DNA from: Lachnospiraceae bacterium
Lineage (GTDB): Bacteria; Bacillota; Clostridia; Lachnospirales; Lachnospiraceae
Length of the DNA stretch: 64,000 nt
Assembly: GCA_016291655.1 (NCBI GenBank)
Contig: JAEEYF010000090.1
Span: 42,299 to 106,298 of the forward strand
Direction: 5' to 3'
The position numbers and the translations under genes are program-made. This document shows, in pieces, positions 1-9,887 of this stretch. Positions within the stretch are counted from its first letter, which is position 1. Each line of letters begins with the position of its first letter. Under the pieces are notes generated by a model, which was not told the DNA's origin, ran no database searches, and saw only the letters and a program-made list of their open reading frames with translations.

Positions 1-528
1 ATTGACCTTCTGTATCTGGTTCTTTATTTCGTAATTGCACTCATTCTGTATGCTCTTCAGATTGGTATAGAGTGAATTGAAGTATTCGCACATAGACTGC
101 GCATAGTTTGTAACCTGCGTTCTTACAGTCATTCCGGAGGCATCCTTTGAAAGTTCCTGCAGGGAATTGTACATATTGTCAAAGGAAGTGGTGAAGCCTT
201 CGAGCTCGATCTCATTCAGGTAGCCCTCTACTTCCTTCATGAAGTAATACCGTTCACCGTACAAGCCACTTTCGGAGTTTGTGGAACGATACTTCTCATC
301 GTAATACTGGCTTCTGCTCTGCTCAATGGAATTGACCTTAACACCCGTTCCCAGCATACCGTAAGTATTGAACGTTGAGATTGCCTTGTCTGCCGATTGA
401 TTTACGTTCTGTTTTGTATATCCTTCGGTTTCAATATTGGAAATGTTGTGCGCCGTCGTATTCAATCCCGTCTTGGAAGCGAAAAGTCCGGAGGTTCCTA
501 TTGTAAGTCCGAAAAATGTTGATGCCAT
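1..528 (-). CDS. flgK: Flagellar hook-associated protein FlgK (second copy), N-terminal part
   Basis: FlgK forms the junction between flagellar hook and filament. The ATG at 528 opens a frame that stays open to the window edge, so 176 residues are visible and the C-terminus is missing. The N-terminus carries the flagellar rod/hook signature: an amphipathic D0-type helix, then NTTAHNISNIETEGYTKQ. It lies 21 bp downstream of another FlgK-like gene in the same direction and has the same N-terminal motif, so this is a tandem paralogue pair. FlgL has a related N-terminus, but the shared motif and the length of the visible helical region favour FlgK. Confidence 0.85.
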   Translation of the reverse strand, partial: MASTFFGLTIGTSGLFASKTGLNTTAHNISNIETEGYTKQNVNQSADKAISTFNTYGMLGTGVKVNSIEQSRSQYYDEKYRSTNSESGLYGERYYFMKEVEGYLNEIELEGFTTSFDNMYNSLQELSKDASGMTVRTQVTNYAQSMCEYFNSLYTNLKSIQNECNYEIKNQIQKVN

Positions 529-549
529 ACAGTCTTCCTTTCCGTATTA

Positions 550-2331
550 CTATCTGCCGAGCGTATCCAACAGATGCTCCAGCATTTGGTTTACTGCATT
601 AATGAATCGTGAATTGGCGTTATAACCCTGCTGATATTTGATAATATTCGTAAGGTCCTCATCGGAATCCACCGCATGCACGGCCTGCCTCTGATTATCC
701 ACGCTGTTAACAAGGTTTTCCTGGCTTTCGAATACTTTTTTGTATTTTTGACCATTGGTTCCCAAAAGACCGATCATCTCTGTATAATAACTGTCAAAAT
801 TCTGTTTTGAGAAGTTACTGGGAGATATGGTGTCAAACTCATCCTGCCAAGCGGAAAGAAGAGATTCGCAAAGCTCTATGCTGAAATCGCCCGTTCCCTC
901 CGGATCGGAAAGAGGGAGCAGCGAAGGGTTCTTTAAGAGCTTATCGTTAACCTTGATCTCACCGATCGTAAAGAGTGAATAATTGTTTGCCGCATCTTCC
1001 CCGTTAAGCACCCTGGCCTCCCTGTGGTCTACCGTACCGTCATCGTTGACGATATCCACATGCTTTACCGTATACCTTGACATTGATTTTCTTTCGAACA
1101 GTGCTTCACCGGGCGTATCATTTTCATCCATTCCCACGGATGCCTTTTCCTCATCGAAGATCATTATCTTCGAGCCATCCGTAAGTTCCACTTCCTTGTT
1201 GGGGCAAAGAAGATCGTTTATGGTAGTTACGATACCGTGAATGAGATTATCGAACTGAGCCTGTGCGCTGACGCAGACAGAGCTTTCGACACTGATCTCA
1301 TACTCGTTGACCGCCGCATCATAGTCTCTCATCGCCTGCTGGAAGGACATTCGATCGAACCAGCCGGTTTCATCCGTATATTGCTCTTCCGTAGGCTTGT
1401 CGGGAATGTCCGTGTATCTTCCCACCTTCTGACCTCTCGCAATGAGAAGCCCCTTCAGAGCGCCTATGTCTGTATCCGCTGCCGTGCAGGGAACTCTGTC
1501 AAACTTGAAAAGATCCACCGAATCATAGTTTACCCAATAGGGCTCGATCATTGAAGTTTCATCGTTGATCGGTCTTGTAGCCAGCGGATAGACCAGATCT
1601 TCCGTTACCATTGCATAATCTTCGACGTAAACGGTCATAATGCCCGTTGCATCCTCTTTATAGCTGACCTTTACCAGTTCCGAAAGTTCATCCACAAGAT
1701 AATTTCTCTTGTCTCTCAGATCGTTGGCGTTTTCGAAGCCTGAAGCTTCCACCTTCTGAATGCTGTGATTCAAGTCATATATCTCGTTTGCGATCTCATT
1801 TATTCTGTTAACATAGTTTTTAACCTGAGTGTTCAGGCTGACCTGATAATTACCTATCTGTTTGTATATCTCTTCCGCTCTTTCAACGAAGCTTACAGCT
1901 GTCTGGATAAAGCTGGCGCGTGTAACGATGCTGTCCGGCTCCTTGCACATTTCCTGAAGAGCAACCCATACCTCAGCCATGGAGTCCTGAAAAGCTACCC
2001 CTTCCGTTTCACCGAAGATGTCTTCCACTTCGTTGGTGGACTCGTACTGCAGCCTGTAGTAGTTCTCACGGCCTACCTCTTCTCTGTAGGTCTTATCCAA
2101 AAACTGATCTCTTACCTGCTTGATCGTGGAAACATCGGTACCGTGACCTGTCTGCATCAGCCCCGTTCCCGTTCTTCCGATCGTCCTGTAGAAGGAGTCA
2201 GTGGTTTCCATCTGCTGGCGTACATATCCTTCCGTCTCAACGTTGGAAAGATTGTGACCTGCTACCGTAAGTCCGCGCTGATTTGCTGTAAGTCCCGATA
2301 CACCGGTATACATTGCCGACATTAATCCCAT
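550..2331 (-). CDS. flgK: Flagellar hook-associated protein FlgK (first copy)
   Basis: A complete 593-residue FlgK-type hook-filament junction protein exported by the flagellar type III system. The N-terminal D0 motif reads SGLTANQRGLTVAGHNLSN, and the C-terminus has the matching D0 helix with YQQGYNANSRFINAVNQML, the usual terminal signature of FlgK/FlgE proteins. The length is normal for FlgK. An AAGGAGG ribosome site precedes the ATG, and a sigma-28-like promoter lies about 40 bp upstream. A terminator separates it from flgN, so the two flgK genes appear to have their own transcript start. A second flgK follows after 21 bp. Confidence 0.93.
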   Translation of the reverse strand: MGLMSAMYTGVSGLTANQRGLTVAGHNLSNVETEGYVRQQMETTDSFYRTIGRTGTGLMQTGHGTDVSTIKQVRDQFLDKTYREEVGRENYYRLQYESTNEVEDIFGETEGVAFQDSMAEVWVALQEMCKEPDSIVTRASFIQTAVSFVERAEEIYKQIGNYQVSLNTQVKNYVNRINEIANEIYDLNHSIQKVEASGFENANDLRDKRNYLVDELSELVKVSYKEDATGIMTVYVEDYAMVTEDLVYPLATRPINDETSMIEPYWVNYDSVDLFKFDRVPCTAADTDIGALKGLLIARGQKVGRYTDIPDKPTEEQYTDETGWFDRMSFQQAMRDYDAAVNEYEISVESSVCVSAQAQFDNLIHGIVTTINDLLCPNKEVELTDGSKIMIFDEEKASVGMDENDTPGEALFERKSMSRYTVKHVDIVNDDGTVDHREARVLNGEDAANNYSLFTIGEIKVNDKLLKNPSLLPLSDPEGTGDFSIELCESLLSAWQDEFDTISPSNFSKQNFDSYYTEMIGLLGTNGQKYKKVFESQENLVNSVDNQRQAVHAVDSDEDLTNIIKYQQGYNANSRFINAVNQMLEHLLDTLGR

Positions 2332-2371
2332 TGACGTTTTCCTCCTTGTTGTTAGTATTATTCAATTAATT

Positions 2372-2399
2372 TTATCGGCTTCCCGATACAAAATCCTTA
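2372..2399 (-). promoter_or_regulatory. Sigma-28 (FliA/SigD) promoter for flgK genes
   Basis: Reading the minus strand, TAAG, 16 bases, then GCCGATAA. The -10 element is an exact match to the sigma-28 consensus, and the -35 is close to TAAA. It sits just upstream of the first flgK and downstream of the flgN terminator. This fits late-class flagellar gene control. Confidence 0.7.
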
Positions 2400-2448
2400 C
2401 CTCATACTGAAACTTTTTCTTCCTTTTGGATGCAAAAAGCAAAAAAAC

Positions 2449-2468
2449 ACATCTGCCGAAGCAGATGT
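2449..2468 (-). terminator. Rho-independent terminator after flgN
   Basis: On the minus strand ACATCTGC-TTCG-GCAGATGT forms an 8-bp stem with a UUCG tetraloop, followed at once by GTTTTTTT. It starts 7 bases after the flgN stop codon. It would separate flgM-flgN transcription from flgK. Confidence 0.85.
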
Positions 2469-2475
2469 ACATATC

Positions 2476-2994
2476 TTAGTTTTTCGCATCGAAAGTTCTC
2501 ACAGTCATCATTGTATCAAACTGGCCGAACTGTCCGGCTTTTCGTGTGTAATTGTTCCCGATGTAGCTCCTGGAAGATCGTATCATATTCAGGTGATACT
2601 CGGAAATTTCAAGGGATTCTTTGATGAATCCGGTGTTTCTGTCATTTATCGTTTTAAGGCTGTTCAGCGTTTCCCTGAGAGCATTCTTGAGTTCGATCAA
2701 CTGCTTCTTTACCTCGGGCTGATTGTCCATGAGTCCGATGAGTTCCTCAAGCTTGAGTTCCGAATTCCTTTTGTTGAGGACCACCTTCATATTGCTCATG
2801 ATCCCCGCACGTTTCTTCTCAAGACCTTTAAGCTTCTCGATCGCCAGCTGCTCTTTCTCGGTAATATCGGAAAGCCGCTTGGTATCATTCTCAATGATCA
2901 CCGCAGACTTTTGATCCGCCAGCGGGATAAGGTCGGTATAAATTTGTAATTCGCTCTTTAATGTAGCGATAAGTTCATCCATCAATCCTGCCAT
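2476..2994 (-). CDS. flgN: Flagellar export chaperone FlgN-like protein
   Basis: A 172-residue, almost wholly helical protein with heptad-like spacing, matching the FlgN family (cytosolic chaperone that delivers FlgK and FlgL to the export gate). The residues MDELIATLKSEL at the start and the helical hairpin through EKEQLAIEKLKGLEKKR are typical of the family. The assignment leans on position: flgM lies upstream and flgK downstream. A GGAG lies 7 bases before the ATG. Confidence 0.85.
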   Translation of the reverse strand: MAGLMDELIATLKSELQIYTDLIPLADQKSAVIIENDTKRLSDITEKEQLAIEKLKGLEKKRAGIMSNMKVVLNKRNSELKLEELIGLMDNQPEVKKQLIELKNALRETLNSLKTINDRNTGFIKESLEISEYHLNMIRSSRSYIGNNYTRKAGQFGQFDTMMTVRTFDAKN

Positions 2995-3084
2995 AGCATT
3001 TCTCCGTATAAAACCTGGAACACGCGGAACCCGGATCCATGATCCAAATCCCGCGCGCTGTAGCCTTTATTTACCGACATTCCG

Positions 3085-3366
3085 TCAGAACTTGATTGTC
3101 TGCTCAGACTGTTCCAAAAGCTTATCAGCCAGAGCACTCATCGGAACATTGTATGTTCCGTTCGCCATAGCCGTTTTAATCTCAGCTACCTTGTCCTCTC
3201 TTACATCGGGAGCGGCTGCAACTGCCTCCTTGGCTATCTGCAGATCGCGGCCGAAACCGGAAATCTGAACACTGTCCTTTGACACTGCTGTGGCGGATTC
3301 GACCTTTTTCATTTTGCCGTTTGCCTGATAAATCTGAGCTATTCCAGACATTGCATCAATTCTCAT
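3085..3366 (-). CDS. flgM: Anti-sigma-28 factor FlgM
   Basis: FlgM binds and blocks sigma-28 until the hook is complete and it is exported. This 93-residue protein is small and polar, with the conserved C-terminal sigma-binding part: VREDKVAEIKTAMANGTYNV, then ALADKLLE. The ATG at 3366 is chosen over an in-frame ATG 15 bases upstream because GGAGG sits 8 bases before 3366 and overlaps the upstream ATG. It is the first gene of the flagellar cluster and lies under a good sigma-28 promoter, giving the usual feedback arrangement. Confidence 0.92.
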   Translation of the reverse strand: MRIDAMSGIAQIYQANGKMKKVESATAVSKDSVQISGFGRDLQIAKEAVAAAPDVREDKVAEIKTAMANGTYNVPMSALADKLLEQSEQTIKF

Positions 3367-3440
3367 TGTGTCATCCTCCATGATTTATTATAAATTTCGC
3401 ATTACTCTTAATTTAGGACTTCTCACAGCTCCTAACTTAT

Positions 3441-3467
3441 ATATCGGACGTAACGGGCAAAACTTAA
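3441..3467 (-). promoter_or_regulatory. Sigma-28 promoter for flgM-flgN
   Basis: On the minus strand TTAAGTTT, exactly 11 bases, then TCCGATAT. This matches the sigma-28 form TAAAGTTT-N11-GCCGATAA at 13 of 16 fixed positions with correct spacing. It lies about 75 bp upstream of the flgM start. No other flgM promoter was recognised in the gap. Confidence 0.8.
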
Positions 3468-3529
3468 CTCTGAATAAATATAATTTTAAAAATTTTTCGG
3501 ATGTTTTATAATTTTCCTTCCCAAACGAC

Positions 3530-3916
3530 TCATCCATGAAGATCCGATTTGATCTTTGTGGTTGAAATTCCTGCGGTTCTGGGAAGATAGACGACCTCGC
3601 AGTATTCCTTCAGGAAATCGAACTTGCCTTTCCAATCGTCTCCCATTACAAACACGTCTACCTTATTGTCAACAACATCTTTTATCTTTTGTTCCCAGGT
3701 CTCCTCGGGGATAACTTCATCCACATACTTAACGGCCTCAAGGATCATCTTCCTGTCTTCATAGCAATGATAAGCCTCCTTGTGCTTTCCCGCGTTGAAT
3801 TCATCGGTGGAAAGACCGACTATAAGATAATCCCCCAGTTCCTTCGCCCGTCTGAGCAGGTTGATATGGCCGACGTGCAAAAGATCATAGGTCCCATAAG
3901 TAATAACTTTCTTCAT
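3530..3916 (-). CDS. tagD: Glycerol-3-phosphate cytidylyltransferase-like protein (TagD/TarD type)
   Basis: A 128-residue cytidylyltransferase, the usual TagD length. The catalytic HxGH is H14-V-G-H17 within GTYDLLHVGH, and RTAGISTTKIK near the C-terminus is the second signature of the family. The expected reaction is CTP plus sn-glycerol-3-phosphate to CDP-glycerol, for teichoic-acid-like or glycerol-decorated surface polymers. It lies 9 bp after a hybrid histidine kinase gene and is probably co-transcribed with it. No teichoic acid polymerase lies nearby, so the polymer served is unknown; other HxGH nucleotidyltransferases with different substrates are possible. Confidence 0.85.
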   Translation of the reverse strand: MKKVITYGTYDLLHVGHINLLRRAKELGDYLIVGLSTDEFNAGKHKEAYHCYEDRKMILEAVKYVDEVIPEETWEQKIKDVVDNKVDVFVMGDDWKGKFDFLKEYCEVVYLPRTAGISTTKIKSDLHG

Positions 3917-3925
3917 TATGTCTCC

Positions 3926-5518
3926 TTACTGTTCTTCCTCGAGATACTTTTTGAGAGTTTTAACGAGAACCTCGTTGTCTATAGGCTTGGCTATATGATC
4001 GTTCATTCCCGCTTCAAGAGCTTCTCTGATATCGGAAGCAAATGCATTGGCGGTCATAGCAATGATCGGAACTTTTGAGCTGTCTTTTCTGCCGGAGCCT
4101 CTGATGGCAATGGTTGCATCATAACCGCTCATTACCGGCATCATGACATCCATAAAGATGATATCGTAGTAATCCGTGGGCGATGCGGTAAACATATTGA
4201 CCGCATCCGCTCCGTTAACGGCTCTTTCTATGGTCAGTCCGGCCATTTCAAGAAGCTCTCTGCCTATTTCCGCGTTAAGATCATTATCTTCCACAAGAAG
4301 GGCACGCTTTCCGGAATAATCCAATTCATCCAGTCTGCTCTCCTCATCCGTATCATGATACTCATTCTCGTTGATATCCTGGAGTTCGAGACGGATCCTT
4401 ACGCAGAACTCACTTCCGTGTCCCTTTTCGCTCTTAAAGGAGATCGTACCGTCCATTGCCTCTATGTATTTCTTTGCAATGGTAAGCCCGAGTCCGGTGC
4501 CTTCCGATTTATTGATGTATTCGTCATCCTCTCTCGAAAAAGCTTCAAACAGATGCTTCTGGAACTCCTTGCTCATTCCGATACCGCTGTCCTTAACCTT
4601 AAAGACATAATCGGCTTCTGTATCGGATACGGGTTCTTCGGTAATATCTATGCTGATAAGCCCTTTATCATAGGTGTACTTGATGGCATTGCTCACAATG
4701 TTTGTGATTATCTCTTCAAGTCTTGTTCTGTCTCCTGCAACGGATTTATGGATCACACCCGTCATATTGAGAACAAGCATCTGTTCCTTAGCATCCGAAA
4801 GAGGAGTCATCATCTTAAGTACATTATCAAGAAGCCCGGAGATGGTGAAATAATCTCTGACCAGTTCGATCCTTCCCGTTTCGATCTTTGTAACATCCAA
4901 AACCTCATTAATGAGAGCAAGCAAATGCCTTCCTGCCTCGTTAATGGTATCCATGCAATATTGAACCTTTTCCCTGTCATCCAGATGCTTTTCGGCAATA
5001 GTGGCCATTCCCAGTATAGCATTCATGGGTGTCCGTATATCGTGACTCATTTTAGCGATAAAAGCGCTCTTTTGCGCATTGGCTCGATTTGCTTCGTTAT
5101 AAGCCGCTTTCATTTCCTCTCTTGCTTCCAGCTCATCCGCTTTTTCCGCATCAATGTTCTTGCCCGCCACAAGGAGCATAGTCGCTTCGCCCTTTTCATT
5201 ACGATCGGCAGCCATAACATCTATCCTGATCCAGCCTATCACCTTCGTCTTGCATTCGATTGAAAACAGATCGGTGTGACTGAGTTCTTTTACGATCTGA
5301 TCGAAGTCTGCAAGCAGTTCGAGTTCCCGGTAAAACTGTTCATAAATCTCCGGGAGAACACATTTTGAGAACACCTCATCGGAATTACCGCTTGACGGGA
5401 TCACGTCCCTGGTATAGTCCGTGGCATATACTTCTTCATATGAATGAGTTTCAAGGTTAACACAGTAAACACAGAAATATGCTCTGCTCAATGTACGGAT
5501 CACTTTGTTATTATCCAT
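3926..5518 (-). CDS. Cytosolic hybrid sensor histidine kinase/response regulator
   Basis: A 530-residue protein without membrane segments. Residues 1-120 look PAS-like. A short coiled coil (about 125-150) leads to HisKA with phospho-acceptor H159 in MSHDIRTPMN, the HATPase domain (N-box near N273/N277, G1 DSGIG at 310-314, G2 GTGLGL at 340-345), then a receiver with LLVEDND and D457 in MDVMMP. It has no HPt domain, so an external phosphotransfer partner is expected. The ATG has a strong GGAGGAG site. It is followed by a TagD-like gene at 9 bp. The ligand cannot be told from sequence. Confidence 0.92.
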   Translation of the reverse strand: MDNNKVIRTLSRAYFCVYCVNLETHSYEEVYATDYTRDVIPSSGNSDEVFSKCVLPEIYEQFYRELELLADFDQIVKELSHTDLFSIECKTKVIGWIRIDVMAADRNEKGEATMLLVAGKNIDAEKADELEAREEMKAAYNEANRANAQKSAFIAKMSHDIRTPMNAILGMATIAEKHLDDREKVQYCMDTINEAGRHLLALINEVLDVTKIETGRIELVRDYFTISGLLDNVLKMMTPLSDAKEQMLVLNMTGVIHKSVAGDRTRLEEIITNIVSNAIKYTYDKGLISIDITEEPVSDTEADYVFKVKDSGIGMSKEFQKHLFEAFSREDDEYINKSEGTGLGLTIAKKYIEAMDGTISFKSEKGHGSEFCVRIRLELQDINENEYHDTDEESRLDELDYSGKRALLVEDNDLNAEIGRELLEMAGLTIERAVNGADAVNMFTASPTDYYDIIFMDVMMPVMSGYDATIAIRGSGRKDSSKVPIIAMTANAFASDIREALEAGMNDHIAKPIDNEVLVKTLKKYLEEEQ

Positions 5519-5539
5519 AGATTCTCCTCCTGTCTGAAA

Positions 5540-7801
5540 TTAAAGAGAGGTTTTCAGCCCTTTGAGTCCACGTTTTCTGATCTTGATCTTTTTAACGGGA
5601 ATTTCCTTTCCCTTAAATTCGAAGCTTTCATCCGCCGGTGTCACCACGGTCACGAAAGCAACCTTGTCATTCTTTTCAGTCACTATTCCTTTTACGCCAC
5701 GGCTGGTCTTCTTGAACTCCGCGACCTCCTCAAGGGCATAGCCCAATGAAAGTCCCGCATTGGTCATCATAATGACCTTTCTGTTCTCCGAAAGAATGTC
5801 CGTTGCAGTAAGTTTAACAATACCGACAACCTTGTCACCGTCATCCAGCTTGGTTGCCATAACCTGAGCTCTTGAAGTGTCGAACTCTATGCCCGAAACT
5901 ATCTTAACATATCCGTTCTCGGTAGCAAAGAGCAATGAACATTCAAACAGCTCTTCAAAGCCTGTGTACAGAACGATCTCTTCCTTGCCGAGACGTATCA
6001 TCTGATGGATCAGCGTACCCTTGTCCTTGATCCTTCCTCTGGGTATCTGATTAGCCTTAACCTGATACATGTTTCCTTCGGCCGTAAAAACACAAAGCCG
6101 ATCGTTACTCTTCATTTTAATACAATATAAGAATTCCTTCAACTGGTCTGTTGAAGCTTTTAAATAAGTTGCGGCATCAACAGACTTTGTATAACCGAAT
6201 CTGTCTATGAGAACATATATATCCTCGATCCTTTCCTCGACCACGTAATTGGTCTGCTCGATCAGGGTTATATCCGTCTTTCTGGGTGTTCCGAACTTTT
6301 TTCTGAATTCCAAAAGCTGTTTTTTGATGACCTTATGCAATTCCTTTACGGAACCCAGTATCTTTTCGAATTCCTTTATGTTGGAAGTGAGCGTTTCCTT
6401 TTCATCGATCAGCTTCCTGATCTCAAGTCCGATGAGTCTGGACAGCTGCATGGAAAGGATTGCATCCGCCTGTCTTTCCGTAAAGTCCAGCTTCTTTGCA
6501 AGAGCCTCCGATTTCTCGCTCTTGAATTTGATATCCGTTGTTTCACCCTTTGTAAGGCAATCCTTTGCCTGCTTAATTGAGGTACTACCGCGAAGGATCT
6601 CAATTATAAGGTCGATAACATCCGTTGCACGAAGAAGTCCGGACACCACTTCCATACGGTCCTTTGCCTTGGCAAGCATGGAATTGTATTCTCTGGTGTA
6701 GATCTCCTCCTGGAATACTATGAATTCCCTTATGAGGCTTTTAAGGTTGAACACAATGGGCTGCTGTTCCTTCACCGCCAGAAGGTTCACCGAATAGGTG
6801 TCTTCCATGGATGATTTCTTGAACAGACCGTTCAAAAGGTTTTCTACATCCCTGTCCTTCTTAACCTCTATAACAATTCTGACCTCCTTTGAGCTCTCAT
6901 CTCTGACATCGTATATTTCCTCAAAGGTCTTGTTCTTCATCAGATCCACAAGACTTTCCACAAGCTTCGTCTTGTTTCCCGCACTTGTATAAGGGATCTC
7001 GGTGATGATTATATTCTTTCTGCCGTACTCACCGTTTTCTATTTCGGTCTTTGCACGGATCTTGATCTTGCCCTCGCCCGTTTCGTATATGCCCGCCAAC
7101 GCATCGGAATTAACTATGACGCCTCCGGTGGGGAAGTCAGGTCCGGGAATGTAACTCATGAGTTCCTGCACCGTGATCTCCGGATCATCGAGATAGGCAA
7201 CGCAACCGTCGATCACTTCGCCCGCGTTGTGAGGCGGAATGTTGGTCGCCATTCCTACCGCGATACCGGTTGTACCGTTGATCAGAAGGTTCGGAAGCAG
7301 TGCGGGAAGAACAGTCGGCTCCTTTTCGGAGTTATCGAAATTCGGCTTGTAGTCCACAAGATTATTATCGAGGTTCTCCAGCATCGTCATAGCGCCCTCG
7401 GAAAGCCTTGCTTCCGTGTAACGCATTGCTGCTGCCGGATCGCCGTCAAGTGATCCGAAGTTTCCGTGTCCGTCGATCAGAGGAATTGAGAGTGAAAAGT
7501 CCTCGGACATATGAACCAGCGCCTCATAGATCGAGGAGTCGCCGTGAGGATGATATTTACCCATTGTATCACCGACGATACGAGCACTCTTTCTGTGGGG
7601 TTTCTTTGGATCCAGCCCCAGCTCGGTCATCGCATAAAGAATACGTCTCTGAACCGGCTTAAGGCCGTCCCTTACATCGGGGAGCGCACGGTCGATGATG
7701 ACATTTACCGCATAATCACGATAAGATGTTTTCATTTCCTCGGAAAAATCAATTTGTATAAGTTCGGCTGTTTTTGTCACAGCTTCTTTTTTATCTGCCA
7801 T
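5540..7801 (-). CDS. parC: Type II topoisomerase subunit A (ParC/GyrA-like)
   Basis: A 753-residue DNA breakage-reunion subunit. The catalytic tyrosine is Y128 in [11 protein letters not shown], and the quinolone-determining stretch [11 protein letters not shown] covers 84-94. The tower and coiled coil follow, with a C-terminal beta-pinwheel region. No GyrA-box of the QRRGGKG type was found. Together with the shortish length this favours topoisomerase IV-type (ParC) over gyrase, although Clostridial paralogues are hard to name by eye. The partner B subunit lies immediately upstream (27 bp), forming a parE-parC operon that would decatenate chromosomes. Confidence 0.85.
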   Translation of the reverse strand: MADKKEAVTKTAELIQIDFSEEMKTSYRDYAVNVIIDRALPDVRDGLKPVQRRILYAMTELGLDPKKPHRKSARIVGDTMGKYHPHGDSSIYEALVHMSEDFSLSIPLIDGHGNFGSLDGDPAAAMRYTEARLSEGAMTMLENLDNNLVDYKPNFDNSEKEPTVLPALLPNLLINGTTGIAVGMATNIPPHNAGEVIDGCVAYLDDPEITVQELMSYIPGPDFPTGGVIVNSDALAGIYETGEGKIKIRAKTEIENGEYGRKNIIITEIPYTSAGNKTKLVESLVDLMKNKTFEEIYDVRDESSKEVRIVIEVKKDRDVENLLNGLFKKSSMEDTYSVNLLAVKEQQPIVFNLKSLIREFIVFQEEIYTREYNSMLAKAKDRMEVVSGLLRATDVIDLIIEILRGSTSIKQAKDCLTKGETTDIKFKSEKSEALAKKLDFTERQADAILSMQLSRLIGLEIRKLIDEKETLTSNIKEFEKILGSVKELHKVIKKQLLEFRKKFGTPRKTDITLIEQTNYVVEERIEDIYVLIDRFGYTKSVDAATYLKASTDQLKEFLYCIKMKSNDRLCVFTAEGNMYQVKANQIPRGRIKDKGTLIHQMIRLGKEEIVLYTGFEELFECSLLFATENGYVKIVSGIEFDTSRAQVMATKLDDGDKVVGIVKLTATDILSENRKVIMMTNAGLSLGYALEEVAEFKKTSRGVKGIVTEKNDKVAFVTVVTPADESFEFKGKEIPVKKIKIRKRGLKGLKTSL

Positions 7802-7828
7802 GAGTCATACTTCACTTTCAAATTTCTT

Positions 7829-9772
7829 TTATACATCAATGCTTGCGTATTTAGCTTCGGTCATAATGAACTCGCGCCTCGGAGGAACATTGGCACTCAT
7901 CAGCAGGGAGGTCACCTCATCCGCTTCCAGGTTGTCCGAAATGGAAACCTGCGCCAAAACTCTCCTTTCCGGATCGAGAGTTGTTTCCCACAACTGCTCC
8001 GCATCCATTTCACCAAGGCCTTTATATCTCTGAAGGTTCAGTATCTTATGACCTTCTCTGCGGAATTTTTCCAGTTCGAAATCATTAAAGAGATACTTGG
8101 AGGACTTGCCTTTTTTTCTCGCCGTCTCGTAGTCCACCTTGTAAAGAGGCGGCATTCCTCTGTATACCTTGCCTTCCATAATGAGTTCAGGCATAAACCT
8201 GTAGAAGAAGGTCAGCATAAGAGTTGAAATGTGAGCTCCGTCCACGTCCGCATCCGTAAGGATAATGATCTTGTCATATCTCAGTTTTGAAATATCAAAA
8301 TCATCGCCTATGCCGCAGCCGAAAGACGCTATCATAGTCTTGATCTCGTTGTTTGAAAGTATCCTTTCGAGAGGTGCTTTCTCAACATTCAATATCTTTC
8401 CTCTCAACGGAAGCACTGCCTGGGTCTTTCTGTTTCTTGCCGTCTTTACCGTACCGCCTGCGGAATCACCCTCTACGATGTATATCTCGCATTCCTCGGA
8501 TTTCCTGGAGGAACAGCTGGCAAGCTTGCTTCTGGTGTCCACATCGTTAAGCGACTTGAGGACCGCATTCCTCGCCTTGTCTCCCGCTTTTCTTGCATTA
8601 TATGATTTCATCGAGTTATCAAGGATAGCCTTGAGTTCTTCGATGTTTTTGTCAAAGTACCTGGTAACCTCCGTCGAAAACACATCATCAACAGCCTGCT
8701 TGGCGTCGGTGTTTCCGAGTTTTGTCTTTGTCTGACCTTCGAACTGCGGATCGGGATGCTTGATGGAAACTATGGCTACGATACCGTTTCTGATATCCTT
8801 ACCGTCGAAGTTCTCATCCTTATCCTTCAAGATCCCGAGCTCACGTGCATATTTGTTCATGACACCCGTGAGTGCGGATTTGAAACCCGTTACCAGTGTT
8901 CCGCCGTCAACCACGTTTATTCTGTTGCAATAAGAATTGATCTGTTCGGAATAGGAATTAGTATAAGTGAAAGCCACTTCAACATCTATATCTCCGCTTT
9001 GTCCTTCAATATAGACCGGTTCCGGGATCAGTGTCTTGTATCCCTCGTTGTCTCTGGCAGCAGTCTTTGTCAGATAGTTTACATAGCTCTTGATGCCCTC
9101 TTCTTCGCAGAAAGTGACTTCCGTCTTGGCGATCTCATTCTTAAAGTTCAGGATCAGACCTTTGTTTAAAAATGCAGACTCCTTAAGATGCTTTGCAATG
9201 ATATCGGGCTTAAATTCAACTGTTTCAAAAATAGTATCGTCCGGGTAAAAAGTAACCTTCGTACCCGTATCGGACTTGGCACACTTCCCCACTACCGGGA
9301 GCAGACCTTTTTCAAGCTCCACGGTGGGATGTCCGCCGTCCTTGTATTCATCTCTGTATACCTTGCCGTCTCTTCTGACTTCAACGATCATACGTTTGGA
9401 TAACGCATTGACAACCGAAGCGCCTACGCCATGAAGACCTCCGGACACTTTATAAACGGTATTTGAGAATTTTCCGCCCGCATGAAGTATCGTATATACG
9501 ACACGTACCGTGGGAATTCCCTTGGTGGGATGTATATCCACGGGTACTCCGCGTCCGTAGTCGGAGATGGTAATGCCTCCGTCTTTACGCAGTACAACAT
9601 CGATCCTGCTGCAATATCCTGCCAGGTGTTCATCTATGCCGTTATCAAGTATTTCCCAAATAAGGTGATGCAGTCCTCTGGTGCCCGTACTTCCGATGTA
9701 CATGCCGGGACGCTTTCTGACCGCTTCGAGACCTTCGAGAACTACTATCTGACTACCGTTATATTGTTCCAT
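7829..9772 (-). CDS. parE: Type II topoisomerase subunit B (ParE/GyrB-like ATPase)
   Basis: A 647-residue GHKL ATPase subunit. The ATP-binding motif WEILDNGIDEH is near residue 40, followed by a transducer domain and a TOPRIM region with EGDSAGG, PLRGKILNVEKA and the DADVDGAH metal site. The C-terminus has the QRYKGLGEM motif. The length suits the short GyrB/ParE form without an insert. It pairs with the A subunit 27 bp downstream. The paired order and lack of recF/dnaN neighbours suggest the topoisomerase IV pair rather than the main gyrase. Confidence 0.87.
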   Translation of the reverse strand: MEQYNGSQIVVLEGLEAVRKRPGMYIGSTGTRGLHHLIWEILDNGIDEHLAGYCSRIDVVLRKDGGITISDYGRGVPVDIHPTKGIPTVRVVYTILHAGGKFSNTVYKVSGGLHGVGASVVNALSKRMIVEVRRDGKVYRDEYKDGGHPTVELEKGLLPVVGKCAKSDTGTKVTFYPDDTIFETVEFKPDIIAKHLKESAFLNKGLILNFKNEIAKTEVTFCEEEGIKSYVNYLTKTAARDNEGYKTLIPEPVYIEGQSGDIDVEVAFTYTNSYSEQINSYCNRINVVDGGTLVTGFKSALTGVMNKYARELGILKDKDENFDGKDIRNGIVAIVSIKHPDPQFEGQTKTKLGNTDAKQAVDDVFSTEVTRYFDKNIEELKAILDNSMKSYNARKAGDKARNAVLKSLNDVDTRSKLASCSSRKSEECEIYIVEGDSAGGTVKTARNRKTQAVLPLRGKILNVEKAPLERILSNNEIKTMIASFGCGIGDDFDISKLRYDKIIILTDADVDGAHISTLMLTFFYRFMPELIMEGKVYRGMPPLYKVDYETARKKGKSSKYLFNDFELEKFRREGHKILNLQRYKGLGEMDAEQLWETTLDPERRVLAQVSISDNLEADEVTSLLMSANVPPRREFIMTEAKYASIDV

Positions 9773-9843
9773 GTAAACTCACCAAACCTGTTTATTATCA
9801 TTCGGGAATGCTTCCCTTTTTATATGCTTTAAAACGCAAATCG

Positions 9844-9874
9844 GAAGGCTTCACCGTTTTGGGGCAAAGCCTTC
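9844..9874 (-). terminator. Probable terminator after the MFS-peptidase fusion gene
   Basis: GAAGGCTT and AAGCCTTC form an 8-bp stem around a 15-base loop just after the stop codon at 9888. The downstream minus-strand tail is T-rich only in part (GATTTGCGTTTT), so strength is uncertain. Confidence 0.5.
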
Positions 9875-9887
9875 TTTCCCATAATTC

